Assembly: GCA_000507305.1 (NCBI GenBank) | Contig: DF239894.1 | Span: 79,011 to 143,010, forward strand | Length of the DNA stretch: 64,000 bases | Direction of reading: 5' to 3' | Origin: Breviolum minutum Mf 1.05b.01 | Taxonomy: Eukaryota; Sar; Dinophyceae; Suessiales; Symbiodiniaceae | Shown here: positions 20,991-32,880 of the stretch, piece after piece | Position numbering within the stretch: the stretch's first letter is position 1 | Layout: every line of letters starts with the position of its first letter | Program-made: the position numbers and the translations under genes | The notes under the pieces: model-generated | What the model saw: the letters and a program-made list of their open reading frames with translations, nothing else | What the model was told of the DNA's origin: nothing | The model's database searches: none

Positions 20991-21110
20991 TGTGTAAACT
21001 CTCTTTGGTGTGACATGGGTTGTCATATCTTGTCATGATCAACTTGGCTGCGATTCTGCAGACCCTTTTGTGTGTCAAAGGAAAAAGGTGCGCCGTGATC
21101 TTGCGAGTTA
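20991..21110 (+). repeat. 3' LTR (120 bp)
   Basis: Identical to 12245-12364 and followed by the gataa target duplication at 21111-21115. Confidence 0.95.
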
Positions 21111-21115
21111 GATAA
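21111..21115. repeat. Target-site duplication, right copy (gataa)
   Basis: Matches 12240-12244. Confidence 0.92.
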
Positions 21116-21117
21116 AA

Positions 21118-21400
21118 TGACGCATAAATGCATCCTCAACACCACAAAAAGGGCAACAGATCTTGTTTAAGGGCAAATTGGCACGTCTGGTAAGGGAAGT
21201 GGCCGCCCCCCCCAAACCTGTGCAACCACGAGCTCTTTCTGAAGAAGCGCTCTGTCGGATGCGACGTGCGCTGTTCAGCAGTTCCCCACTGGGAAGTCCA
21301 AAGAAGAACTCGATGCTCTGCTTTTTGACAGGGCTGCCAGGCGCAGCCACACGAATCCGTATTTTTTTCTTTTTTCCTGCATTGCCGGACTAGTGCGAGA
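21118..21400 (+). pseudogene. Repeat family R, fragment 1 (plus)
   Basis: The plus-strand readings give VQPRALSEEALCRMRRALFSS (21216-21285, shown here joined from one frame) and then, after a frame change, GKSKEELDALLFDRAA. The same two blocks recur in the other copies of this family at 22779-22840 and, in inverted form, at about 22010-21950. The fragment breaks off near 21360, where the inverted 3' end of the neighbouring copy begins. Function unknown. Confidence 0.6.
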
Positions 21401-21660
21401 CATGGTCGGTCAACAACTGGAATTGATTGTGAAGACAAATTTCCCCGAAAAGAGAAACAACCGAAACACAGAACCAACCAACAAACAACACCCACACACC
21501 CGCCAGGCACCAAGCCAGGCAGAAAGCCCAGGGAAATTTGCGAACTAAGTGAAACAGGTGCAACATACGCGCCCCTCTCAGCCCCTCAAAGGTTCTCTTC
21601 CACCAAGTTGTAATTCTCCACCTTGTCCATGTTCAGATGTCAGCCATATCAATCAGCACC
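21355..21660 (-). repeat. 3' end of repeat family R, left member of an inverted pair
   Basis: Read on the minus strand it runs from ggctgacatctgaac through gaagagaacctttgaggggctgag, then tttgcgaac-like and ggtcggtcaaca-like sequence, to gcattgccgg near 21380. The same order with scattered differences occurs on the plus strand at 28229-28560. Both members carry a small reading ending VEENL and a stop just before gggctgag. Confidence 0.7.
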
Positions 21661-22460
21661 TTGACACCTAGGCGCGTCTCTAACGTCTGGAAGACGTCGA
21701 CGCTTGAGTTGATACGTACCCTCTCTCGTCTGCCACCTTTTTGCACAATTCTCTATGAATGCATGAACTTCCGACTGTGCTGCTGTGTCCTTGTCTGAAA
21801 GCGCCTTCAGTAACGTCTTGAAGTCATAGACAAACGGTACACTTTGTTTTTCAAACTGTGCCATCCAATCTTGGCAAGTCTTCCACCATGCTTTGACCTC
21901 CTCGATTCCAGCCTGACGATACCTTTTCTCGTCATAAGGGTCTGTGCGGTTGCGTGTGGAGGCCTTGTCAAAGAGCAGAGCATCAAGTTCTCCTTTGGAT
22001 TTCCCCGTGGGTGCATTGACGTACATTCAGTCAGCAGCACCCCCCACCGTAACTTGACCTCCCTCCAGAGATGCTGGGCCTGCAGCCTTCTCCGCTCTTT
22101 GCTGAATACCTGCGCTGAGATTTCCTCTGCGAGCGGGTTGTGAAGGTAGGCCAAAGGTTCTTCTGCGATAGCATGAAATTCAGCCAGTCATCCGCATCTT
22201 GGCGGCCTGGCAGCATGATACCAACTGTAAGCCTTTCTCCTCGAGCGCCCTGTCATGCCGCAGAACACTTCTGCGAAAACACGTCACAAAGGATACCCTC
22301 CTGCAACACCCCATAGCTTTCCAAGAAAGCTTTTTCATCCAATTCAAGCCAGAAGACCCTACTGCTAACATTAAGCACCGGCACAATTGTAGCACCTGGC
22401 AATGACCATTGCCTGATCTTGTACTTCACTTCAGTGCTGTCAGTCTCCTCCATTGCCTCT
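21640..22460 (-). pseudogene. Repeat family R, copy 2 (minus), most complete
   Basis: Minus-strand readings in more than one frame give, in order, GVLQEGILCDVFSQK, RALEEKGLQL, SKERRRLQAQHLWREV, TGKSKGELDALLFDKAS, AGIEEVKAWWKTCQDWM, FVYDFKTLLKALS and AKRWQTREGTYQLKRRRL. The blocks match the plus-strand copies, which shows this strand is the coding one. At least two frame changes are needed (near 22030 and 22160-22250), so this copy is broken or has introns I cannot place. The family is unknown to me. No transposase or polymerase motif is visible. Confidence 0.6.
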
Positions 22461-22739
22461 ATTGCTATTGGAACCTGAAGCCCCCTTGACTATTTTGGTG
22501 CCAAGGATGCACTCTGGACCACGTCTGGGCAGGCCCTGAGACGGACCGACCATGCTGCGGGTAGGTGGACTCTCTTGATGGAGGCGACCAGCTGAATAGT
22601 CTCTCAGACACCATCGGCGCCCAGCAGGCTGGAAACCAGACATAAAGCGTTCTCATTAGGCTACTTGCCCCAAACCATTGGATAAATCCACCTCGATCAT
22701 TCGGGTGAGGCGCACCGGCATGGTACTTCCTCTTTCCCT

Positions 22740-23998
22740 TCTGCTCCTTGTTTTCCCTAAATGTGACCTTGACCAACTCCGTGCAACCACGAGCCCTTTC
22801 AGAGGAGGGGCTCGGTCGGATGCGTCTTGCACTGTTCAGGAATTCCAGGTACAACGGCAAAACCCAGAACTTAGGTGTGAGAAGAAAAGTATCTTTGTCA
22901 AAGAGGATCTCAGAGTCATGACCCAGAAAAACTTCGCATTAGCAATGCAATAGCATCTGCAAGGTACTCAGCCAAGATCCAGGTGAGATGCGTGGCCGTC
23001 TGAACGACCCTGCCATTGTGTGCCTCTGGATTCTGATTGGTGGCCAAGACTTGAAAGCAATACCACAGGAATCCGTGTGAAGAAAAACCATGTCGTGGTG
23101 CTGCAATCAAAGAAGTCCAAGCATGGTGGAGGCATGGCACACTTCAAAGGACAAAGTGCGCCGTTGGTCTTCGACTTCAAGAGCCTTATCTGGTAAGGAA
23201 GCAGAAGCTCTGTGGGAAGTGGATGCATTTATGGAGCATTTTGCAAAAAGGTGGCAGACTAGAGAGGGCACTTGTCAACTCAAGCGACGTCGACTGAAGC
23301 CTACTTCACTTTCAAGGTCAAACCGATGGCAGGCGGATGCGAAAGGATGCTGCCCTGTGCTAGAGTCACGCATCAATGTTAACTGGCTCACCTTCAACCC
23401 TCGCATGTTTGTTTCACTCTATCCCAGGCTCAGAGAAGGCATACTTTGTGATGTGTTCATACAGAAAGCAGTGGCTGCCTGGGACTGTGCTCCTGGCAAT
23501 CGAATCATGGTAAGTTTGCTACTGTCAGGGCCAATGGAAATGGATCAGTGGTTAAAAGGGGTGAGAACGTGCACCAATATGTGGCCGCTGCAAAAAAGCG
23601 AGCAGGCTGTAACCAATCAAATGGCGACTGAAGTCTTCATGCGACGAGAACGCAGGAGACTTCAAGCGAGGCATGTCTGGGATAAAATTGAACCAGTCTG
23701 GACAAGGATCGTTGACCGAGTCTGGAAACAACCCACGGGACTCCCATATGATGCGCTGTTCAGACGTCTCTTTTTACATGAGTACAAGGAAGAATCCAGG
23801 TGGCTGGAGAACTCCTATAGGGGAAAAGACAGGCGATGGGTCCAACAGCACTGGGCGCTGTTGCCCTTATCCACCCATAGTTTGGTGCCATTGTTGGTGG
23901 CTGGGAACTGTCTCCCTTACTATCAGCCCGAGTTTCTTGCAATTCACAGCTTTGGTGGCCAGTTGGCACTAGTCTACAGAAGGCCTGATCCCTACTAA
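22740..23998 (+). pseudogene. Repeat family R, copy 3 (plus), parts of two units in tandem
   Basis: The first part has the later blocks of the unit: PRALSEEGLGRMRLALF (22785-22835), AIKEVQAWWRHGT (near 23100), FDFKSLI and FMEHFAKRWQTREGTCQLKR (23225-23290). It then continues, in a 302-codon open frame from 23090, into the early blocks of a second unit: LREGILCDVFIQKAVAAW, MRRERRRLQARHVWDK and PTGLPYDALF. Block order therefore wraps round, as if two units sat head to tail. Frame breaks occur near 22840 and 23160. The open frame is long for this window, so a still-used protein cannot be excluded. Confidence 0.55.
23891..23914 (+). repeat. 24-bp direct repeat, copy 1
   Basis: ttgttggtggctgggaactg followed by tctc; an exact copy lies at 26433-26456. 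It shows that part of the 23.9 kb sequence is repeated 2.5 kb away. Confidence 0.85.
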
Positions 23999-24800
23999 CC
24001 CAGGGTACAGAAGTGAACAAAGAGCGGTCACGTCCAGACATTTCCCCCAGATTCCAGTGGCCTGGCGCTGACAAAACGATTTCTATGCCAGAGCAAAGGG
24101 TGCAACTCGCCATGCTTGGGCAAGCACAGGATACCATGACATATTGTGTCTGATGCCCCTTGCCATCCAAGGCGACTACTTTTGGGTGATTGGGCAAAAG
24201 TAGAAGAGTTGGTAAGTGGACTGGGCGCTGTTGCAGACCCCTAGTGATCTTGTTTTGAAGCGGGATAAGCGTTTCCATGCTTTTAGACTGCCATGAGCCT
24301 TTCCTCCTGTCAAGAGGGTCGTCCCATTGCAACATGGCCCGAGCCTCAGTGTGGACCCTTACTGCGGCCTGACTGTGCAAAACCAGATGAGCTTGTCCAG
24401 GACTTACCCTATAAGGCACTGTAGTTAACTTCCGCACTCGCCTCTCATTCCCACTGGCTGTCCGAGTGAGAAGAGCCACGAGGTTGTACTAGGATTTTGT
24501 CTGTGAGAAACATCAGGACGGCGGATGATGTGCATTCTCGTACAGGAGATTTTCAAACGAACCTTGCAACTTTTCCAGGGCACGTGAAAAGTAGTCTCTG
24601 GAAGATGAAGCAACTGGCATGTTCATAGACTACACAGCCTGCTACGTGATGACATAAGAGGTCAAGAAGGACGTCAACAAGGTTGTCAACCAATGGTGCT
24701 CACTCCGGTCTTCTTGGCAACAGCAGGCTCTCAGCAGCTTGGGTGGATCTGTCTTTCTGTCTGCAGTTCAGACCTCTTGCACCATCGTGTGCTAAGACAA

Positions 24801-24856
24801 GGCACACACGTCCTGTAGGCAGCCAACCGGCACACACGTCCTGTAGGCAGCCAACC
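24801..24856. repeat. Perfect 28-bp tandem duplication
   Basis: ggcacacacgtcctgtaggc followed by agccaacc occurs twice without a gap (24801-24828 and 24829-24856). Confidence 0.95.
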
Positions 24857-26432
24857 TAGTGTCGGAAAGTCACTGCTGCTCCAGGTTGAACACGTCTCTC
24901 TTACTTGTTAGCCTTTGAGCATGGTCTGAGGGACATGCTCAATGCAGGTGACGACTGGTCTCATCTGACAAGCACAGACCTCAAGGAAATCGTGTATGGT
25001 ACATGGTTTAACAGCAAAGGTACACTCACACTTGATCCTTGAGATAGAGGGCATCCATGACATCCCCTTGCAGCGTTCAAGGAATTAAGGTGCCATCCTA
25101 GGAGGGTGCGCCTCTCACAACGGAGGCCGTGTCCGTTGTCGAACGCTGGAATCTACCAAGCTTGTGAATGCCAAACATGATGAGGGAGAAGGTCTGTCCG
25201 ATACCAAGCTACATCGGTCTTCCAACTTCTATGCAGGAAACTATGGTTCGTAGGAAAAAGATTGCGATTTCTGACATTGTCACGATGTCTACTTCCTAGG
25301 CGGGTGTCTCACGGAGTTTGCACAACTAGATCTGCGGAGAGAATGATGCACATCACGTCTGTCGACTCTGAGGTTTCACTTCATTCCTCTGCCTCAGACA
25401 AGTTCCATTGCTCCTGGACTAGAGTGAAGCTGCACGTTGGCTCTGAAGCACCCAGCACAAAGACTCCCTGAGAGGAAGAGTATCTGACTCTCCGGTGCTT
25501 TGTCGGTCTCTCCAACTCTGCATCGGTCGACAATTGGGAAGCTAAGATCGAAGGTGACACTGCTTCTGAGGAGCATCTTCCACGAGTTGCTGTTGTGCAG
25601 AGCCAAAATATGAAGGTACATCTTGGAGCAAATCTTCTCAGCATTTGGGAACGGCTGCTTCTATGTCAGCGAAGTCTGCTCTGTTTCCAATTGCGTCGGC
25701 TTTGGTGTTGCCCACACACGACCAGTTTGATACATTTCGCTGTCTCCTTCTAAGCAGTGCGAAAAATGGACTACTTCGATTTGTGGACTGCGACACATGC
25801 CTGCTCACCTTGAAGGCATTTGCAGGTCCGTGTATGGTGTATGCCAACAGCTTCAACAGGTGTTTCCACCTCATCTGGCGATGTTACTGCTGGTGGTGCC
25901 GGTTCTACCGCATTGTCTCGTACCGCAGAATACCATTCCATCAAGTTGCGATGACTGGACAACTCGAACATCATGAGTACGATCTCTCTGATAATTCGGG
26001 CACCAAAACCGAACAACCAGAGGTTTCTTAGTGATTTGCTGATGCTCAAACGATCTTCGGGCCCGAGGGTCCATGATGCGCCCAGCTCCACCAGGCGGCT
26101 GCCTAAAAAATCTTCCCCAGTGTTTCGACCGGCTATCGTCACCCGACAAAGAAGAAGTTGCTTGATGGAACGGTATTGTCAAATCGAAGGAACGGTTACC
26201 GGGGCTCTGAAAGAACTTCGAAGTTTGGACTACTGTCTAGGGTACATGTCGTCCCTCTATAACAAACACTTACTCTCTTCTTCAAGCATACTGAATGTGG
26301 GTGCCCATGGACTTGCTGCATGCTGATTGTGCAGTAGTTGGCATGTGTCTCCCTTTCCTGCAGACTTTCCGAATTTCAAATTTTATCCTATAGTGATTGC
26401 TTGACTTTTGGTTTATAATTTAGTTGTGCTAT

Positions 26433-26456
26433 TTGTTGGTGGCTGGGAACTGTCTC
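26433..26456 (+). repeat. 24-bp direct repeat, copy 2
   Basis: Exact copy of 23891-23914. Confidence 0.85.
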
Positions 26457-28228
26457 TCTTCCATCAACCACCTTGCAAGCCTTGTAGAGAATGCAGCTTG
26501 TTAAAGTTTTGCGAGCTCTTGTGTACTGAGGTGTTATACGTCTTCCTGAAGGAGAACTAATCAATTAACACCAGCTTCACCCGAAGCGTCTGATGAGGCA
26601 GACGTGTGATGACAACTTGGCGTACTCGACCATTCTTTTCAGCAATCCCACTACGGAGCAACTGGTACAGAGGTCAGTTGGCGCATAGCCTTTTAGTAAC
26701 ACTCTACTGCCCATTCAGCGGATAAGACTGGGACGGGAGGTTTTCTTCACCGTGGTCACACTTGTTCCGTTAGGATGGTGATGCTTTTGAGAGACGTGCA
26801 TTATGATCACCTTGAAATAGAGAACGGACATCGACAGCAAGGCTACAGTGACATGGAGGCTGGAAATACCGGCAAATCCTCACTGAGGCTGGTCCCTCGG
26901 TACATAGAGTTTGCTCGGAGTCCAACTTTTCTGGAGCTCCACGGTGAATTGCCACCTAGACTTGAGTGCCAAACGTTCAAACAACAGTTCACCTGATAGG
27001 AACATTCCTCAATTCACCTTTCCATTCTACCGTTTATACACATTGCACAGCTGGACGCTGTTGTTCTTACTGTGCTAGTTGGCCACCTGAGCTGTGCTAC
27101 ACCTCAAGTCTTGCAATTTGGCGACATGCTGGGTGGGTCATAACTGCACAGCTGCCAGGTGGCCATCGATGGTGCCATATTGAGGTGCCAGCAGGTTGGC
27201 TATCAGAGTCTAGTCAATACCCTGGCCTCCTTCGTGTTCTGGAGCCCTCCCAACGCGGTGCACCATTGAGAGTGCCCTTGCTAGTCTTTGCTGTGGAAGC
27301 TGCAATCCAGGATGCTCTTGGCGACAAAGCCATACGTGCACCCGGTAGCGCAGGGTTTAGCAGCATTGAAGAAGCAATGGGTTCATGGTAATGGTCTATG
27401 GTAGGTGATCAGCGGACAACCCGGCATTCTCTGCTACATGCAATTAAGGAGCTCAGAGGTCACAAGGTGGCCAACGACCACGACAAGGGCAACATTACCC
27501 GGTTGCGAACTGACTGCAACCTGGTGCTATTCTCTTGACCCTCTAGTACCACAGACTGTGATCAGGCAGTAAAGGCAACGTGCGCTTGGATATGGCAGTT
27601 CCTGCTTGGGGGCTTATTATGCACGGACAAGAGGATGGTGCTGGCGTCAGCCGCTGGCCTCAGACTCTCAGGCCGTCGTGCCAGAGATGACTAACCTACC
27701 TCACCTCATTGGGCGTGCCACAGACATCTTTACCCCACAAGTAATCTACTGGGCCTGTCAGTGCCGGGTCCATACCTTGTGCAGCTTCATCTGTGACCAC
27801 GTGGGTGAACCAACCCACTCTGACGGACAATAGGCGCCTAAATGTGGTGGAGGGTGAATTTCCAATTTTTCAATAGTTGGTAAGAAGGACTCTTTCATCT
27901 ATGCTGTGGTCTAATACTGGGGACGTGGAAGGAGCTTCTTCCATCTCTCCTTTGAGTCATCTGGACTAAGTAAGTATGCGGCAAGATGTGGGCTATGTTG
28001 ACACGTGNATCGTTGTCTTTTGTTTGTGTTTGGTTGCTGTGTTTTGTTTGTTTTGTTTGTTGGTTTCCATAGACACCTTGCTTTCCTTTTCACCTATTCT
28101 CCAATAAGTGGGAATAGCCAATCAAAGACAAAACGTTTTTATGACCGTCTGAGCTTCGAGCGCGCACGGCATGGGCCAAAAAAAAAGACTGAAGCCTGAC
28201 GTAAGAGACCCGCCTGAGAATATAAGTG

Positions 28229-28560
28229 CAGATGTAGGTGTGGCTGACATCTAAACAATGGATGGCGTGGAGGATTGCTACATGGTTGAAGAGAACCTAT
28301 GAGGGGCTGAGAGAGGCGCCTTTACTTTCACCTTGTCTCACTTAGTTTTGCGAATCCCTGGCAGTGGTGCTGTTGTGTGGTGCTTGCTGGTTGGTGTGTT
28401 TGGTTTTTTTTTGTGTTTTGTTTTGTTTTGTTGTTTTCTGGCTTCCAGGGAAATTCTGCTTCAAATTAGCTTTCAATCCTACTCAAAATTCCAGTAGTTG
28501 ACCGACCATGTCTCGTACTCGCCCGGCAATGCAGGAAAAAAAATACCTAAGCAGCCACTT
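28229..28560 (+). repeat. 3' end of repeat family R, right member of an inverted pair
   Basis: Plus strand: ggctgacatctaaac, then gaagagaacctatgaggggc, tttgcgaatccctgg, ttgaccgaccatgtctcgta and finally gcaatgcaggaaaaaaaata. The order and spacing match the reverse complement of 21355-21660. The end in an A-rich run could be a poly(A) remnant. Confidence 0.7.
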
Positions 28561-29489
28561 GCAAAAAAAAACGGCTTGAGCTAAAAGACTTAGCCAAAGA
28601 AGGGATTTCGGAAAAAAATTGAAGATTGCCACCCTACGAACAAACTAAAATTGTCACCTTCAAAAAATAGATTGTCTTTCTTTGACCATGCTTTTATTTT
28701 AGTGATCTTCCCCTGTTTCCATTTTCCTTCCCTGTCTCATCTTTGTCTGCTGATTTTTTCTTAAAATTTATTTCCTATTTCCCTGTATGCGGACTTGTAT
28801 ACGGTGTCTCACTGCTTTTTTGCGTTGCTTGCCGTGCCACGTAGGTGCTAGGCGGAGCCTTTCAGTCAGCAAAGTAGGTGAAAAGATGGGTCAACTTTCC
28901 AAAATATTGCAAAAGAAGCACACAAATCAAGCAACAATGCAAACAAACTGATTACGCTGAGTTCGAGTAGAGTCACAGACCGAGTCTGGCGGATACAGTC
29001 GATCGAAAGAGTGCAGCCTGAAGTCTGGTGAGACACTCCGGCGAAGGCGAACTACTGCATGCCTGTTGGTTGGAGAGTGCAAGCAACTTGACCAACCTAG
29101 GACTTGGTGAAACACGTGAAACGCACCTTCGCAACCACCAGCATACGGTGTCTCAGTACGGTCATGTTGTGCCTCTTCTTGAAAACTTTTTGTTTGGTTT
29201 CAGACTCGCACACAACATTTCTCTGTGTTGAATTAATTTCCAGAGCTCTATCCACAAAATCCAGTTTGAAGAAAGAGCCTAGAAAGGGCTGGATGTGACA
29301 CCTATCTTGTTTCTTTTTTGACTTTATTGTTAATCAATTTTGTTTGTTTGTTTGTGGTGTTGGGTCTTACCGCTCAACTCCTTTTTGTACATTTGCACTT
29401 TGTAAAAGATTGAATGGAGTCGTGTGTGTCAATAATTGAGACATTGCCTTCTGTCTTTTCTCCTGAAGTCGCAGCCTGTGAGGAACAAG
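28561..29489. other. No gene seen
   Basis: AT-rich spacer with T-runs. Minus-strand and plus-strand open stretches near 28927-29298 lack any recognisable motif. Confidence 0.5.
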
Positions 29490-29950
29490 AGTTTCTTTTG
29501 TTTTGCTTTGCTATGTTTTGGTTCGTTTGCCTTTGTTTTGCTTTTCTTTTGTTTTGTTTCGTTTCGTTTCGTTTAACTTTGCTTTGCTTTGCTTCGCTTT
29601 GCATTGTTTTGTTTGCTTTGCTTTGCTTTGCTTTGCTTGTTTGTTGTGTTTTGCTTGTTTGCTTGTTTGCTGGTTTGCTGGTTTGCTTGCTTGTTTGCTT
29701 GTTTGCTTGTTTGCTTCTTTGTTTCTTTGTTTCTTTGTTTGTTTTGTTTCTTTGTTTCTTTGTTTCTTTGTTTGTTTGTTTGTTTGTCTGCCTGCCTGCC
29801 TGCCTGTCTGTCTGTCTGTTTGTTTCTTTCTTTCTTTCTTTCTTTTTTTCTTTGTTTCTTTGTTTCTTTGTTTTTTTCTTTGTTTGTTTCTTTCTTTCTT
29901 TCTTTCTTTGTTTTTTTCTTTGTTTCTTTGTTTCTTTGTTTCTTTTTTTG

Positions 29951-29981
<31 letters not shown>

Positions 29982-30075
29982 GTTTTTTTCTTTGTTTCTT
30001 TCTTTGTTTGTTTCTTTCTTTGTTTCTTTTTTTGTTTGTTTTGTTTGTTTGTTTGTTTGTTTGTTTGTTTGCTTG
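29490..30075. repeat. TTTG / CTTT / TTTGC microsatellite tract, about 585 bp
   Basis: The plus strand is almost only T, G and C, in blocks of tttgc, tttg, tttc and ctgc tetra- or pentamers that change along the tract, with almost no A. Long open frames through it on both strands (Phe/Cys/Leu/Val-rich and Lys/Asn/Gln-rich) are artefacts of the repeat. Confidence 0.95.
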
Positions 30076-31500
30076 CCGTTTTGATGTTGTTGGTTGTTGT
30101 GCATGTTCGTTCGTTGAATAGTTGTTCAAATGATTGGACAGGTTGAGAACACGTGCGGAACATGATTGCTTCAAGACGTTGTTGTTATCAGGGCTTCACT
30201 TGATCATATTTTCACATTTGTAGGAAATATGTTTGGTTTTTGGGTTTTTTTATTGCTTTGATTCTTTTGTCTGAAATGGAGCCATGATTCATGGGGATGA
30301 CTCGAAAGGGCGGCATTTGCTTCAGATAGACTTCTTGTTAATGATTTTTTGTGTTCCATCAAAAAACGATGGGTTCAACAATTTGCCATCCTTTACATTG
30401 AATTATCTCTGTTCGCCCGGCATTCATGTGAACTTGAAAAGCGTGAAAACCCGGTGTGTTTGCAAAGATGGTTGAACTAAGTGAACAATCAATGCTTTCA
30501 TTTCAGCTTGTGAAATGGATGGAAATGGAACCTTGTTGTTTTTTCTAAAATTTTTGTTTCTCAACAAAGTGCATGTTTCCATTTTTTTTTGGTAAACAAC
30601 GATTTCCTCCAAAAACTCATAGACTTTGACACACGAATGCAAGAACATGCGCCAGCAACACTTTGATGTACTGGAAGATTTGATGCGGATGCACCTGAAG
30701 TGTGCAAATCCTTCGAGGCCACATTTTTCCCAAGGCCAGACTGAACACATGCACAAGTGAAACCTGTGCACGTTTCAATGCCCTCAATGCAATGCAATGA
30801 TATGGAAAACTGAAAACAGTTTTTCAGTACATATCGAGTGAAGTTTGCACAAACAATCTCAAACACCTAATTTGGATCAGTTGATAGTAAACAGTAGGAA
30901 CAACTTATAATTGGCATTCTATGAATGTTGCTTCAACATCAGCCACAATGGTTTTTAGCCTGACATTACATTGCGCAGGTGCGCAAAGCAAACATTAAGA
31001 CTTGACAAATTGTTTCGCTGGAACGAACTGGGTGCGTGCGCGAGCGGTTGGGCGCAAAGATTCGTCCATGTCTTCTGAGGCGTCGATGCCTGGCTGACGT
31101 GGATGCAATTGTGCAAACTAGGAATTAAAACAAATAACATACTCAAAATCTGACTAGCAGCAAGGTGGGCTAGCGACGGCCAAATTCATCAATCAAATTT
31201 GTGGATGCTGTGGATGCTGCTGGGATTTGGGCCAGCATTCTGCTTTTGATTTACTTATGGCTTGTGGAATCCTGGAAAATGTTTGCGTTATGATTTGATT
31301 ATTTCCATGCTTGTCAGGAGCTGGGCCTGCCGGGGCCTTGGATCAGTGGCTGCAGGAAACCCCATGCAGCATAGCCGGTTACTGTGCAGTTTTTCCGGTT
31401 GAATTGTGTCCAGAAATGTGCTGCTACATGCCACATGGTGTTTTGTAGTCTTCCAAGCCGGCGATCGCACGGGCCTCCAGTAGTAGCCACCCATGTCAGC
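30076..31500. other. No gene seen
   Basis: Minus-strand open stretches at 30424-30866 do not chain with anything and contain no known motif. Nothing else is recognisable. Confidence 0.5.
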
Positions 31501-31514
31501 AGAAAGAGTAGAGT

Positions 31515-31690
31515 TTATTCTTGCTGTGGTAGTCGTAGTTGTAGTTGTAGTAGTAGTTGTTGTTGACTACAATTGCAACGACAACTGCAACCAACGACTA
31601 CAACTGCAGCCACAACTACCACTTCCGCTACAACTATAACTTCCACTACAATTGCAACTACAACTACAGTTGCAACTACAACTGCAGTTG
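31515..31690. repeat. GTAGTT / CTACAA trinucleotide-like tract with inverted halves
   Basis: A gtagttgtagttgtag run (31524-31562) is followed by its complement type, ctacaactgcagccacaact (31563-31690). The two halves can pair as an imperfect hairpin. Confidence 0.8.
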
Positions 31691-31697
31691 CAACGGG

Positions 31698-32747
<1,050 letters not shown>

Positions 32748-32787
32748 TAGATTAGATTAGATTAGATTAGATTAGATTAGATTAGAA
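32748..32787. repeat. ATTAG pentamer run next to the GATA array
   Basis: About seven copies of attag continue directly from the gata run and then decay into ttaggttag-like sequence to about 32880. Confidence 0.9.
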
Positions 32788-32880
32788 ATTAGGTTGGATT
32801 AGATCAGAAATTAGGCTAGGTTAGATTAGATTAGATCAGATTAGATTCGATTAGGTTAGATAGATAAGATAGCTAGATAG

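Larger units (their letters stand above)
12245..21110 (+). mobile_element. Complete Ty1/copia-type LTR retrotransposon, 8866 bp
   Basis: Two identical 120-bp LTRs bound the element, with gataa target duplications outside. Inside, in order, are a primer-binding site at the LTR edge, gag (coiled coil, 18-residue repeats, CCCH and CCHC zinc motifs), aspartic protease, integrase, reverse transcriptase, RNase H, a C-terminal extension and a purine tract. Integrase before reverse transcriptase is the copia (Pseudoviridae) order. The coding region changes frame three times (near 16542, 16740 and 18597), each looking like one missing base, so this copy as assembled cannot make a full polyprotein without frameshifting. 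LTR identity fits a recent insertion, although 120 bp is a weak clock. It lies antisense to gene G, apparently in an intron. Confidence 0.95.
23999..28228. other. Degenerate, repeat-derived stretch without a recognisable gene
   Basis: Several open stretches occur, for example plus 26966-27391 (141 codons), minus 25771-26142 (123 codons) and minus 23760-24479 (239 codons). None has a family I recognise, none chains across splice sites, and some overlap family R on the other strand. The region is best read as decayed copies of repeats lying between the two inverted 3' ends of family R. An ambiguous base is present at 28008. Confidence 0.5.

Noticed and set aside
22465-22860. 131-codon minus-strand frame with ARRIRPSPSSERARGCTE, repeated at 21136-21350
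   Set aside because: The same DNA read on the plus strand gives the family R block PRALSEExLxRM shared by both copies with better conservation; the minus reading is its shadow.
23760-24479. 239-codon minus-strand open frame
   Set aside because: Part of it is antisense to the family R blocks on the plus strand, it has no recognisable motif and no splice support.
28569-28585. cttgagctaaaa, close to a reverse-complement spliced-leader end
   Set aside because: One mismatch in 12 bases and no gene start next to it; too weak to call a relic leader.
29374-30174. Several long overlapping open frames on both strands (up to 266 codons)
   Set aside because: They are translations of the TTTG/CTTT microsatellite; open length comes from lack of stop codons in the repeat.
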